Shown: in pieces, positions 35,262 through 46,759 of the stretch | Layout of the letters: the number at the start of each line of letters is the position of its first letter | Position numbering within the stretch: position 1 is the first letter of the stretch | Assembly (NCBI GenBank): GCA_021018995.1 | Contig: CM037586.1 | Span: 2,764,328 to 2,828,327, forward strand | Direction: 5' to 3' | DNA from: Chloranthus sessilifolius | Taxonomy: Eukaryota; Streptophyta; Magnoliopsida; Chloranthales; Chloranthaceae | DNA length: 64,000 nt | Program-made: the position numbers and the translations under genes | Notes under the pieces: model-generated | The model's database searches: none | Seen by the model: only the letters and a program-made list of their open reading frames with translations | Told to the model about the DNA's origin: nothing

Positions 35262-35570
35262 GTTTCGCCAGTTGAAATTGTCCTGCCGAAATTCCGGAAA
35301 TTCTGGTCAATATTTTGGTTTCGCGAGTTGCGAAACCGAAAACGAAATTCCGAAAATTTTGGTTTCGCAAGTCGCGAAACCGAAAATGAAATTCTGGTCA
35401 AAATTTTGGTTTCACCAGTTGGCGAAACCGAAAACGAAACCGGTATTTTGATCCTTGCTGTTTTCATTTAGGTGTATGGTTCATATTCAAGGTTTAAACT
35501 GGTATTTTGATCCTTTATCCTTGCTGTTTTCATTTAGGTGTATGGTCCATATTCAAGGTTTTGGATTGGA
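35262..35570. repeat. Palindromic-motif repeat cluster plus direct duplication
   Basis: 35262-35450 is made of 'ggtttcgc...gcgaaaccgaaaacgaaattc' blocks in both orientations, like the subterminal part of a small inverted-repeat transposon. Immediately after, 'ccttgctgttttcatttagg' with 'tgtatggt.catattcaagg' is present twice (about 35453 and 35519). No target duplication was found. Confidence 0.5.
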
Positions 35571-35622
35571 TTGTGCAGACCGCTATAGGATAGTTTTTGG
35601 GCCTAGCTAGCTCACCATCTGG

Positions 35623-36181
35623 TAGGGGCGGTAACGGACCGGTTTTGAGATGGGCTCGACTATATCTAAGCCCGGCCTAACAAATTTAAACTTGACCCAA
35701 GCCTGCCCGGGCCTTTGTCGGGCTTATGATTCCCCCAAGCCTGCCCGGGCCTTTGTCGGGCTTATGATTCCCCCAAGCCCCACCTAGATCGGCTTGATTA
35801 TTCATAGATAAGCCGAATGAATGGAATTGTCGGAGTAAGGAGGCGTCTTTAGTCTCTTATCCCTTTCAAACTTTTGGAATTTTTTTTTTATTAGAAAGAT
35901 ATTATCTTCAAAATCCTTTTTCATATTTCTTATGGGATAATGGGCATTCAAAATTATATTTATTAGACTAGATGTAGAGAGAGAGAGAGCGGCTAGGAGA
36001 TTGGAGATACGAGGCTATCAGATATGAAAGTTCAACAAATTTAGGTGGTTAGGCCCGAGCTCTGCCTGTTTCATTATCGGGCTTAAAGTACTAGTTCAAG
36101 TCTGGCCCGCATGCCAAGCCCGCTTTAAAACGGATTGAGCCTAACGGACCAAGTGAGCTACCCAACCCATTGCCGCCCCTA
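35623..36181. mobile_element. hAT-type MITE, 559 bp
   Basis: The left end is TAGGGGCGGTAACGGACC and the right end in reverse complement is TAGGGGCGGCAATGGGTTGG. The flanks CCATCTGG (35615-35622) and CCATCCGG (36182-36189) match in 7 of 8 bases. Inside, a 38-40 bp unit with 'gcctgcccgggcctttgtcg' is duplicated at 35700-35780. It has no transposase. Confidence 0.82.
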
Positions 36182-36189
36182 CCATCCGG

Positions 36190-36559
36190 AGAACTCAAAA
36201 TCCTACCTAAAGATTCCAAACAAAGCAAAGAGAAAACCCTTATTATCAAGTTATTGCCTCTTGAAGGATTGTATTATGTAGGGGCAAAAAACCGACCGAA
36301 CCGACCCATGTGGCCAAAACCAACAAAAATTTCGGGTTTTAGTCAACTTTAGTACTTATCGATTTAGTTGCGCTGTGAATTTTGTGGGAACTTGGGTTAT
36401 CGGTTCGATGTCGGGTTTAAGGTTATTTTATCCAAAACCGAACCAATAAAGAAGGCAAAATGTGATTTCAAGATATTTTTTCTCTCTAAGCATTAAGAGA
36501 CATAAATATACACTTTACCAGAGCAAGTTGATATGTCTAATGATGAGAAAGTAGTACAT
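36190..36559. other. Unassigned; partial MITE-like block
   Basis: 'aaaaaaccgaccgaaccgac' near 36285 and 'ttatccaaaaccgaacc' near 36430 resemble one end of small hAT-type elements. A complete element is not defined. A related block lies on the other side of the giant element at 49250-49390. Confidence 0.35.
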
Positions 36560-37190
36560 ATTAGAGAAATTTATCTAGCAGGGTCTCGAAAACCCCACTA
36601 TTTACCCAGCAGGGTCCCATCTTCTCATAATGACTCAATGGGGTCTAAGACCCTCAAGCTTTTCAGTTTCTATGTTTCTACTTAAAACGAAATAAGCATG
36701 TGAGTATTAAGTTGTTGCAATTGCAGTTTTTAGAAAAGAGGATAGTACCAAAATACCTTGCCCCAAATATAATTTTAAAACAGAGGAATACCAAAATATC
36801 CTCAGTTATATTAAACTCCTGCCATTTAAAATCCAACCTCCATACAACTTTCATTTCTCTATCAACCTCTGTGCCGATCATTGTCTTCAGCGCCGGTTCT
36901 CGCCACTCGTCAAACCATGATTCCCTCTCTCATCTTCTCCTCTGCAGTTCTCATTGCTTATCAAACGATGATCCACTCTCTCATCTTTTCCTTGCCGATT
37001 CTCGCATCGTCCATGTTGCAAGTTCCAGGTATTGCAAAGAAAGTCACAGCGATGATTCACTCTCTCATATTCTTCTCCGTCATCGGATCTCGCATCGTCT
37101 TAATCGTTTTTGTCGCTGATTCCATAAATTGCAGAGAAAATCACAATCTTTAAGGTTTAAACCCCCCTAAAAATGTAATTTTTAGAAGTA
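36560..37190. repeat. Left terminal arm (0.6 kb) of the giant element
   Basis: Aligns to the reverse complement of 48600-49205. Within it, 36881-37153 is an open frame with a threefold repeat (TMIPSLIFS, TMIHSLIFS, AMIHSLIFF) and the end GSRIV...INCRENHN. The right arm preserves the matching frame (48918-48643). Whether it is translated is unknown. The similarity may simply reflect shared descent of the arms. Confidence 0.8.
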
Positions 37191-37207
37191 TTAATGATTC
37201 GTTGTTA

Positions 37208-40200
37208 GGGTTTAAAACCCTAGAGCTATGGAGATTCGTCATTGGACTTGTATGCATATTTTACATTTGTAAAACCTTAACCGTTAGGGTTTAGATTTTT
37301 ATTTTTGTTTGTGTAAATGGAAAATGTGATACTTAATCATTCAAAAACTAAAAAAATCTAGATAATAAATTATTATTTTTCTAGTTTTGCATGTGTAAAA
37401 TCATAATCTTTGTAGTTCAGGCTTATAATTTTTGTTTGTTTGTGAAAAAAAATATAAAAATCTTTATCAAGTCATAATCAGTCTTGTATAAGTCATGATC
37501 AGCCTTTTATAAGACTGTAATATCCATTTGCCCATGACTTTTAGTATATATTTATTTTTGACTAATTACAATCCTAAATCCCATGTGACCACTTGTATAT
37601 ATTTTTTACATATGTAAAACCCTAATCTTTAGGGTTTAGGCTTTGATTTTTATTTTTTCGAATGGAAATGTGATATTTTAATCTTTCGAAAATATAAAAA
37701 TGCAGATAATTTTTTTATTGTTATCATTTTCTAGTTTTGCATGTGTAAAACTCTAATTTTTAAAGTTCAGACTTATAATTTTTATTTGTTTGTAAAAAAA
37801 TTATAAAAATCATTATCAAGTCACTACCAGTCTATTCTTACATGACAATTTATCTGTATTACATGCTTACATTAGATGGATCACGCCCTTTTTAGGTCAT
37901 GATCAGTCTTTTATAAGACAGTAATGTCCATTTGTTAGCCCGCGACTTTAAATCTTTATTTATTTTCGACTAATCAAAACCCTAAATCTCATGTGACTAC
38001 TAGTATATTTTTGTTGCACTTGTAAAACTCTAATCTTTAAGGTTTAGGCTTTTGATTTTTACATGTTTAGATGAGAATGTGAAATTTAATCTTTCGAAAA
38101 TACAACTAGTTTTCTAGTTTTATATGCGTGCAACTAATCGTTGGGATTAGGCTTTTGATTTTGGTTTGTGCTAATGAAAATATGTTATTTAATCTTTTGA
38201 AAATGTAAACATTTAGATAAAAATTAATTTTTTTAATTATTTTCTAGTTTTCACATGTAAACTAATATTTAGGAGCCAGGCTTATGATTTTTATTTTTTT
38301 GTAAAAGACTATAAATTTTTTTATAAAGTCTTGGTCAGTCTGTATTGCATGCTTCCATTATAGATTAAGATTTTATTAGATAGAACATGTGCTTTTTAAG
38401 TCATGATCAGTCTTTTATAAGACCAGAATGTTTGTTAGTCCGTTATTTCTTTAAGACTTGATCAGTCTTTTATAAGACTGTAATGTCCATTTGTTAGTCC
38501 ATTATTTCTTTAAGGCATCTCTAGTTCGTCTTCTATTTTTCATCCTATTATTTAACTCTAAGACAGGTCAATACAAGATGGTAAGTTTATCTTATGATTA
38601 CAAAAAAACTATATAAGTATCATATAGGACTCATATCAGATTGCACAGTTGTAGCCTATAGAATAGAAATTCATATCATACCTTTGTCAAACTCATATCA
38701 GACTTATATGAGACTTTAGCATCTACTTTTTTATAGAAGACTCATATGAGACTATTACCCGAAATATCGAATGATTTCATGTTTACTAATCACTCATCTT
38801 ATTATTTCTATAATTGATTTGTACTCTTTATAGTCCGACCAAAAGCTACTATGCATTAGCTTATATTGATACGGTGAAATACAAACTATTTTTGCTAGAG
38901 TCATCGGCTTCTGTTGATTTACCAATATATAAATCATATTTATCTGCTCTAGTAAGGAATTGAAACACATAAAACTTTATGTCTGTTACATGACTTTTCC
39001 TCTTTGAGAAAGTTACTACTGATTTACATGTTTTATATTGTCATTTTCAGGGTTTAAACCCCTAGAGCTATGGAAATTCGTCATTGAACTCGTATGAATA
39101 TTTTGTATTTGTAAAACCTTAACTTTTAGGGTTTAGATTTTATATTTGTATTTGTGTGAATGGAAATGTAATGTTTAATCTTTCGAAAACTAATAAAATC
39201 TAGATAATAAATTATTATTTTTCTAATTTTGCATGTGTAAAATCATAATCTTTGGGGTTTAAACTTACGATTTTTGTTTGTTTGCGAAAAAATATATAAT
39301 TTTTTTATCAAATCATGATCAGCCTCTTATAAGTCATGATCAGTCTTTTATAAGACTCTAATATCCATATGTTAGCCTATGGTTGTTAGTATATGTTTAT
39401 TTTCGACTAATTAAAACCCTAAATCTCATTTGACCACTTGTATATATTTTTTACATATGTAAAACCCTAATCTTTAGGGCTTAGGTTTTGATTTTTATTT
39501 GTTTAAATGGAAATGTGATATTTAATCTTTCGAAAATACAAAAATCTAAATAAATTTATTTTATTATCATTTTCTAGTTTTGCATGTGTAAAACTCTAAT
39601 TTTTAGAGTTCGGGCTTATGATTTTTGCTTGTCTGTAAAAAATTATAAAAATCATTATCAAGTCACGACCAGTGTACTATTACATGACAATTTAATTGTA
39701 TTACATGCTACCATTAGATGGATCACACCATTTTTAAGTCATAATCAATGTTTTATAAGACTGTAATGTCCACTTGTTAGCCCGTGACTTTAAATTTTTG
39801 TTTATTTTCAACTAATGAAAACCCTAAATCTCATGTGACTACTTATATATTGTTGTTGCACGTGTAAAACTCTAATCTTTAGGATTTAGGCTTTTGATTT
39901 TTATTTGTTTGGATGAAAATGTAAAATTTAATCTTTTAAAAATATAAAAATTATATAAAAAAATATTTTATCATTTTCTAGTTTTATATGCGTGCAACTA
40001 ATCTTTGAGATTAGGCTTTTGATTTTGGTTTGTTCTAATAAAAATATGTTATTTAATCTTCTGAAAATATAAATATTTAGATAAAAATTAGTTCTTTTAA
40101 TCCTTTTATAGTTTTGTACATATAAAACGCAAATATTTAGGATCCGGCTTATGATTTTTATTTATTTGTAAAAAATTATAAATTTTGTTATCAAGTCTTT

Positions 40201-40950
40201 GTTAGTCTATTATCACATGGCGATTTATCTGTGTTGCATGCTTCCATTATAGATTAAGATTTTATTAAATAGATCATGCTCTTTTAAGTCATGATCAATC
40301 TTTTATAAAATCATAATGTCTATTTGTTAGTCTGTTATTTCTTTAAGACTTTATTAGTCTTTTATAAGACTGTAATGTCTATTTGTTAGCCCGTTGTTTC
40401 TTTAAGACATCTCTAGTTCGTCTTCCATTTTTCAACTCGTTGATTAACTCTAATGTAGGCCAATGCACGACGGTAAGTTTATCCTATGATTACAAAAAAA
40501 AAAACTATATAAGTGTCATATATATAGGACTCATATCAGAGTTCACAACCTTAGCCTCTAGAATAGAATATTCATATCATACTTTTGTTAGACTCATATC
40601 AGACTTATATGAGACTTTAGCATCTATTTTTAAATAGAAGACTCATATAAGATTGTTATCCAAAATATCGATTGATTTCGCGTTTACTAATCGCTCATCT
40701 TCTTGTTTCTTTAGTTGTTTTGTACTCTTTACAGTCCAACCAAAAGCCACTATGCATTAGCCTGTATTGATACGGTGAAACACAAACTATTTTTGCTAGA
40801 GCAATCGACTTCTGTTGATTTACCAATATAGAAATCATATTTATCTGCTCTAGTAAGGGATTAAAACACATAAAACTTTATGTTTGTTATACGACTTTTC
40901 CTCTTTGAGAAAATTGCTATTGGTTTACATGTTTTATATTGCTATTTTTC
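37208..40950. repeat. Two tandem 1.85 kb units (left arm)
   Basis: 'accctagagctatgg' at 37218 and the same landmark at 39060 start parallel sequence running through 'ctagttttgcatgtgtaaaa', 'tcatgatcagtcttttataa' and 'ctatgcattagc'. Each unit is itself made of sub-repeats of about 110-120 bp carrying 'gtaaaactctaatctttagg'. No coding potential; the sequence is very AT-rich. Confidence 0.85.
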
Positions 40951-41039
40951 AGGATTATTATCTTCCCCGCCCTCTCTACGTGAATGGAGCAACATATGCA
41001 TTGACACAAAAGCTTTTGCGGACAACTTACATAACATAA

Positions 41040-41230
41040 GACCTCTTAAAATAGAAGCGCAAAGCAATTGATTGCGCACTGCTTGTAATGAAATATGTGG
41101 AGTGTATTATGCTCGAGAAGAAAATAGAGTTCACAGTGGGTAAGGAGGTGATGCAACTTTTAGGAAGTAATATTTGTATGATACTGGGATGTATAATGAT
41201 GAAGCACATGAAGTAGGTACAACGAAAGCG
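41040..41230 (+). pseudogene. Possible Ulp1-type (C48) protease C-terminus remnant
   Basis: One frame reads AIDCALLVMKYVECIMLEKK and then FTVGKEVMQLL before ending. The order D-C-x-x-x-V-M-K-Y-V-E resembles the catalytic-cysteine segment of Ulp1-like C48 peptidases (usual form DCG.FVMKY.E), which several plant Mutator-like elements carry next to their transposase. The rest of the domain (His, Asp, Gln) is not visible, and the glycine after Cys is replaced by Ala. Low certainty. Confidence 0.35.
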
Positions 41231-43119
41231 AGGATGTTGTTGGGCCTAAACTCCAATGAAGTTTCAAAAAATATTAACATATTATTTTTTGTTAAGGGTA
41301 CAAAAATAATTTAACAGTCATATATGTAACATCCCGAAAATTTGGCCCTTTGAACAATACGTCTTGATGTGGGTGCCCGACGGGTCGCACGCCGAATAGG
41401 ATAAAATAATAAAATATTAGTGTGAGTTTAATTAACTTGTGGTGGATAAGAAAGAAGAGATCTAAAGTATGATAAGTAACCAGTTGATGTGATGGCATAC
41501 ACCGAGGTACGACGTATTTGCTTAACACCAAACCTAAGTCCTTGGATAAGAAGTAGAACATACAAGTGAAATGTGTTTGTGTTTCGCATGGGAATCGGAG
41601 CCAAACACCTTATGTGATTAAGAAATAACATCCAAGGGGTGTGTTTGTGTTTCGCAGGGTTTTGTGAGTTAGAGAGAGAGAAAGGAAAGAGAAGGGTTTG
41701 GGAGAAGAGAAAGAGTTTTTCTTGAAACCATAGGGTTAATTCACTTGATCATGGTGGCGTTTACGTGAAGTGAATAATTTCGTGAAGGATTGTCTACGAT
41801 TGTATTAGCTTTATCGTGTGCGTGGAGCTCATAGGAGATCGATGTGGGTTTTGAAAACCCATTTTCCTTGCAAAGAGAATGGTGTGTTTTGATCGGCTAA
41901 ATTGTAGTGAGGTTTGTACGAAGCGTATGTGGATGATCACCTAACGATCGTGTCAAAATTGTGAATATCGTGGGGCTTGGAAAGATCAAAAGGGGTTTGG
42001 AAACCCATTTGCTTGCTAGGAAGAAGACGATCCGATCTGGGAGAAAATCGCTGGATTAAAGGTAAAAATTTTTATTTAAGTTGTAATTTGTATGTAGATT
42101 AATCCTTAATTAAATTATGAGTGGGAGATTTGAAGAAAATGGGTTAAGATTTAAAGAAAAATGAGTTAGAGATACTTGAACCCGATTTTGGGTGAAATAT
42201 GACGAAACCATTCAATCGAAATTAGAAATCGATCGAACGATTTCGTCAAGAGTGAAATCTGAAGAGTTCTGGTCGGTTTGAAAACCATTCGATCGGTTTT
42301 GAAAATCGTTCGAACTAAATTAGAAACCTTTCGATCAATTTTAAATCGTTCGAACGATTTTGACTGGGCTCGCCAATACTGCTTCAGTATTTTGGCCGTA
42401 ACTTTTTATCCCGAATTCCAATTGATACAATTCTTATGGCGTTGGAAAGAAGATGACGAGCTCTTCAACTTTTGTGTTTTGACTAACTCATGAATCTAAA
42501 GTTTTAAAGATTAAAATTTAGGGGGAATGTTACATCAAATTCTATATTAGCATGAATTTGCCCGTTTCAACCTTTGTTTTGAAAAAACACTTAAATGCAT
42601 ATAAATTATTAGTGAGTAGAGTTGATCTTTGATACACCATTGTGTGCTTGTGATATAGACTGTGGTGGAAGGCCATGGTTAGGATCTTGCTTGGCTTCGC
42701 GCAACCTAAAGATTAATGTAGGGGAAACTCGACCTAAATTTATATATTTGACTTGATTCATAGTATTAGATGTGTTTGCATGAATATGATGAGTTGATCA
42801 AAGTTGGATATGTTAGAATTGGAGTCTTATGATTTAGAATATGAACTCGTGAAATCGTGATTATGCATATGATAATGTTCGATTCTAGATAACCTTTGAT
42901 ATTGTTGAGCTTGACTCGTGTTTTAAAAGTAAGATCTTGAGATCGCTGGTGACACTCGTGAATCATTTTAATACCCTTGGAACGGTGATTTACTCAACGA
43001 TGCTTGGACTTTTGACATTTACATTTGCATTATGAATCCTTTGGATTCTTTGACTGCATCCCTTTGGCCGGTATGACGGCCTATCCGTACACACATTCAT
43101 ACATACGTTGCATATACAT

Positions 43120-43490
43120 CCCTTGGAACATCATTGCATCCCTTGGACATCATTGCATCCCTTGGACACCTTGGAATCATTGGACACCTTTGGACATCAT
43201 TGCATCCCTTGGACACTTTAGAAATATTGAACACACTTTGGAAACATTGAACACCCTTGGACACCTTGGAATCATTGAACACCTTTGGACACCCTTGGAC
43301 ATGATTGCATCCCTTGGACACCTTGGAATCATTGAACACCTTTGGACACCCTTGGACATGATTGCATCCCTTGAACACTTTGGAATCATTGGACACCTTT
43401 GGATACCATTGAATAATGTTGCATCCCTTGGACACTTTGGAAACATTGAACGCCCTTGGAAACTTGGAACACCCTTGGACACCCTTGTGT
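43120..43490. repeat. Minisatellite, 57-bp unit, inside the solo LTR
   Basis: Repeats of 'ttggacaccttggaatcatt', 'gaacacctttggacaccc' and 'ttggacatgattgcatccc'. Two adjacent 57-bp units near 43260-43375 are almost identical; the others are partial. The array creates a 202-residue plus-strand frame (43025-43633) and long minus-strand frames, all low-complexity. Confidence 0.9.
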
Positions 43491-44167
43491 TGTTTGAGTT
43501 TGTATTTGCAAATTTGACGTTATTTGAAATGTGTGTGAAATCTCGAATATTTTTGGATAAGTCTAATTGTTTTAAGATTCTTTTCAATATGTGTACTTTT
43601 GGATGGAATATCATGGTAAAGTTAAAAGTTTAAGGTTGAGTTTTGAAATAGAAGAAATTGATGAATGCTTTGAAAAATGTGTTTGAAAAGAAATTGAATA
43701 ATTAAGATTTGAAAGCAGAAATTAAATGATGGTTTTGACTCTTGATTGAAGCTATGTTTTCGAATGTTAAATGTGAATTTACGTTGTTTATCCTCTACTG
43801 AGCTTAGTTGTTAGCTCACCCCGACTATACGTCACAGGTGTAGGTTTGGGAGGGCCCAGATTACATACTAAAAGAAGGGAGCTTTCGCACAAAGATTTGT
43901 ACTCTGTTTAGGGATCGTAGAATTGTGCTTTGTGGATTTGGTGAGTTAAGTTTTGGTACATTCGTACTAGTGTACACCATTGTTAGGTGATGGTTGATCG
44001 TCACTGGTATTTATTTAGTTTTGTTCTTGTTGGATTTTAGATCTGGAGGTTTTAATTATGCCATATGTAATAATTACTTTGATTTCTGTATATTTATGGA
44101 TCTGCCAAGTATTCTGTATCAAATTGTAGTCTACAATCTGGCGGTCCGAGTTTTCCCATTGGGTTTA

Positions 44168-44170
<3 letters not shown>

Positions 44171-44222
<52 letters not shown>
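44171..44222. repeat. (TA)n microsatellite
   Basis: About 52 bp of uninterrupted TA near the 3' end of the solo LTR. Confidence 0.95.
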
Positions 44223-44226
<4 letters not shown>

Positions 44227-44499
44227 GAAATTTAAGTTGGAAAAATCCGGGCTGTCATAATATAACACTTCAAATCTCTAATTCAAATTACGCAATTGTA
44301 ATGAAAGATTAGGCAAAAGGAGTCTAGTTCGATTTCATATCTAGATGGTTGATTGGAGAATAATGTTGTGGCGTTTTCAAAAATTGTTACAAAAAATGTA
44401 AACAATACTGAGTGGCAAAACAATTCTTTAAATAGAGGAAACACAAAGTCGTTTTTAGACTCTTGTTAGGGGTTTGTTGACTCTTCAAGTAATTGCACA

Positions 44500-46750
44500 A
44501 TATGCGTGAGATTCGATAGTCACCGATATCAGATTCATGTTACACTCTTATAAGTCTAAAAAATAATACTTATGTAACTGCGGGTCACATAAGAGTCATT
44601 TATTGACTCTTATAAGTATAACAAAGACTCAAGTGAGTCCAGTAAGCCATGGATTCGATATTTACTAACATCAGAGTCATGTTAAACTATTATAAGTCTA
44701 ACAAATGACACTTATATTACTTTGGGTTATATAAGTAGTAATATTTTTTACTCTTAAGTCTCACCTAGCCTCTTCTGAGTCCAGTTTGCGCAAGATTCGA
44801 TATTCACTAACATCATAGTCATATTAGACTTTTATAAGTCTAACAAATTACACTTATATAAATCTAGCTTACACGAGAGTCATTTATTGACTCTTATAAG
44901 TTTAACAAACTCATGTGAGTCAAGATCCTTTGGATTTGATATTCACTGACATCAGAGTCATGTACAAATGACGATTATGTAACTCTAAGTCAAATAAGAG
45001 TCATTTATCGACTCTTATAAGTCCAACAAAGACTTATGTGAGTCCAGCAAGCCTTGGATTCGTTATTCACTAACATCAGAGTCACATTAGACTCTTATGA
45101 GTCTAACAAATGACTCTGATGTCAGAGAGGGGTCACATAAGTAGTCATTTTTATACTCTTACAATTCTCATTTAGCCTCACGTGAGTCCAGTTTGCGTAG
45201 GATTCGATATTCACTATCTAATGAGTCATTTACAAATGATGATTATATAGCTCTGGTCACATAAGAATCTATTATTGACTCTTATAAGTTTAACAAAAAC
45301 TCAAGTAAGTCTAATAGGTCTTTGATTCGTTATTCACTGACATCAGAGTAAAGTTAGACTCTAATGAGTCATGTACAAATGACGATTATGTAACTCTAGA
45401 TCACATAAGGGTCTATTATTGACTCTTATAAGTCTAACAAAGACTTAAGTGAGTCTAGTAGGCCTTGCATTCATTATTCACTGACATCAGAGTCATGTTA
45501 GAATCTAATGAGTCATGCACAAATGACGATTATGTAACTATGGGTCCCATAAGAGTGTATTATTGACTCCTGTAAGTCAAACAAAGGCTCAAGTGTGCCC
45601 AGTAGGTCTTGCATTCGTTATTCACCGACATCAGAGTCATGCTAGACTCTAATGAGTCATGTACAAATGACGATTATGCAACTCTGGATCACATAAGAGT
45701 CTATTATTAACTTTTATAACTCTAACAAAGACTCAAGTGAGTCTAATAAGTCTTGCATTCGTTATTCACTGACATTAGAGTCATGTTAGACTCTAATGAG
45801 TCATGTACAAATGACGATTATGTAACTCTGGGTCACATAAGAGTCTGTCATTGACTCTTATAAGTCTAACAGAGACTCAAGCGAGTCCAGTAGGTCTTGG
45901 TTCGTTATTCATTGACATCAGAGTCATGTTAGACTTTAATGAGTCATGTACAAATTGACGATTATATAACTCTGGGTCACATAAGAGTCTATTATTGACT
46001 CAGTCTATTATTGACTCTTATAAGTAAAACAAAGACTCAAGTGAGTTCTATAAGTCTTGCATTAGTTATTCACCGACATCAAAATCATGCAAGACTCTAA
46101 TGAGTCATGTACAAATGACGATTATATAACTCTTGATGACATAAGAGTCTGTTATTGACTTTTATAGCTCTAACAAAAACTTAAGTGAGTTCAGTAAGCC
46201 TTGTATTCATTATCCACTGACATCAGAGTCATGTTAAACTCTAATGAGTCATGTACAAATGACGATTATGTAACTCTAAGTCACATAAGAGTCTATCATT
46301 GACTCTTATAAGTCAAACAGAGACTCAAGCGAGTCCAGTAGGTCGTAGTTCGTTATTCACTAACATCAAAGTCATGTTAGACTCTAATGAGTCATGTACA
46401 AATGTCGATTATGTAACTCTGGGTCACATAAGAGTCTATTATTGACTCTTATAAGTCTAACAAAGACTCAAGTGAGTCCAGTAGGCCTTGCATTCGTTAT
46501 TCGCCGACATCAAAGTCATGCTAGACTCTAATTAGTCATGCACAAATGACAATTATGTAATTTTGGGTCACATAACAGTCTGTTATTGACTCTTATAAGT
46601 CTAACAAAGAATCAAGTGAGTCCAGTAGGCCTTGCATTCATTATTCATTGACATCAAAGTCATGTTATACTCTAATGAATCATGTACAAATGATGATTAT
46701 GTAACCCTGGGTCACATAAGAGTCTATTATTGACTCTTATAAGTCTATAA
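44500..46750. repeat. 144-bp satellite array
   Basis: The anchor 'atgtacaaatgacgattatg' (or close variants) occurs at 45228, 45371, 45515, 45659, 45803, 45947, 46107, 46251, 46394, 46538 and 46682. Spacings are 143-144 throughout except one of 160, where 'gactcagtctattattgact' is locally duplicated. Diverged units extend back to about 44500. Each unit has several GAGTC/GACTC sites and the near-palindrome GACTCTTATAAGTC. Confidence 0.95.
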
Positions 46751-46759
46751 GAGTAGCAA

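Larger units (their letters stand above)
41325..44257 (+). mobile_element. Solo LTR of a Ty3/gypsy element, 2.9 kb
   Basis: It starts TGTAACATCCCGAAAATTTG and ends CCGGGCTGTCA. Inside are the hallmarks of long LTRs of plant Tekay/Del-type gypsy elements: 'ttttggccgtaactttttatcc' followed by 'ggcgttggaaagaagatga' near 42390-42450, and 'actgagcttagttgttagctcacccc' near 43797. No internal region or second LTR is present. It lies inside the giant element's core. Flanks ATATA and TAATA match only partly, so the exact end is uncertain. Confidence 0.7.

Noticed and set aside
36170..36352. Short plus-strand frame between the MITE and the giant element
   Set aside because: It straddles the MITE end and a simple 'accgacc' rich block, with no domain resemblance.
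43025..43633. 202-residue plus-strand open frame
   Set aside because: It is a read-through of the 57-bp minisatellite inside the solo LTR. The composition is purely repetitive and several other frames are equally open.
45190..46750. CRISPR-like array
   Set aside because: The 144-bp periodic units are whole-unit tandem repeats without unique spacers, in a plant nuclear context.
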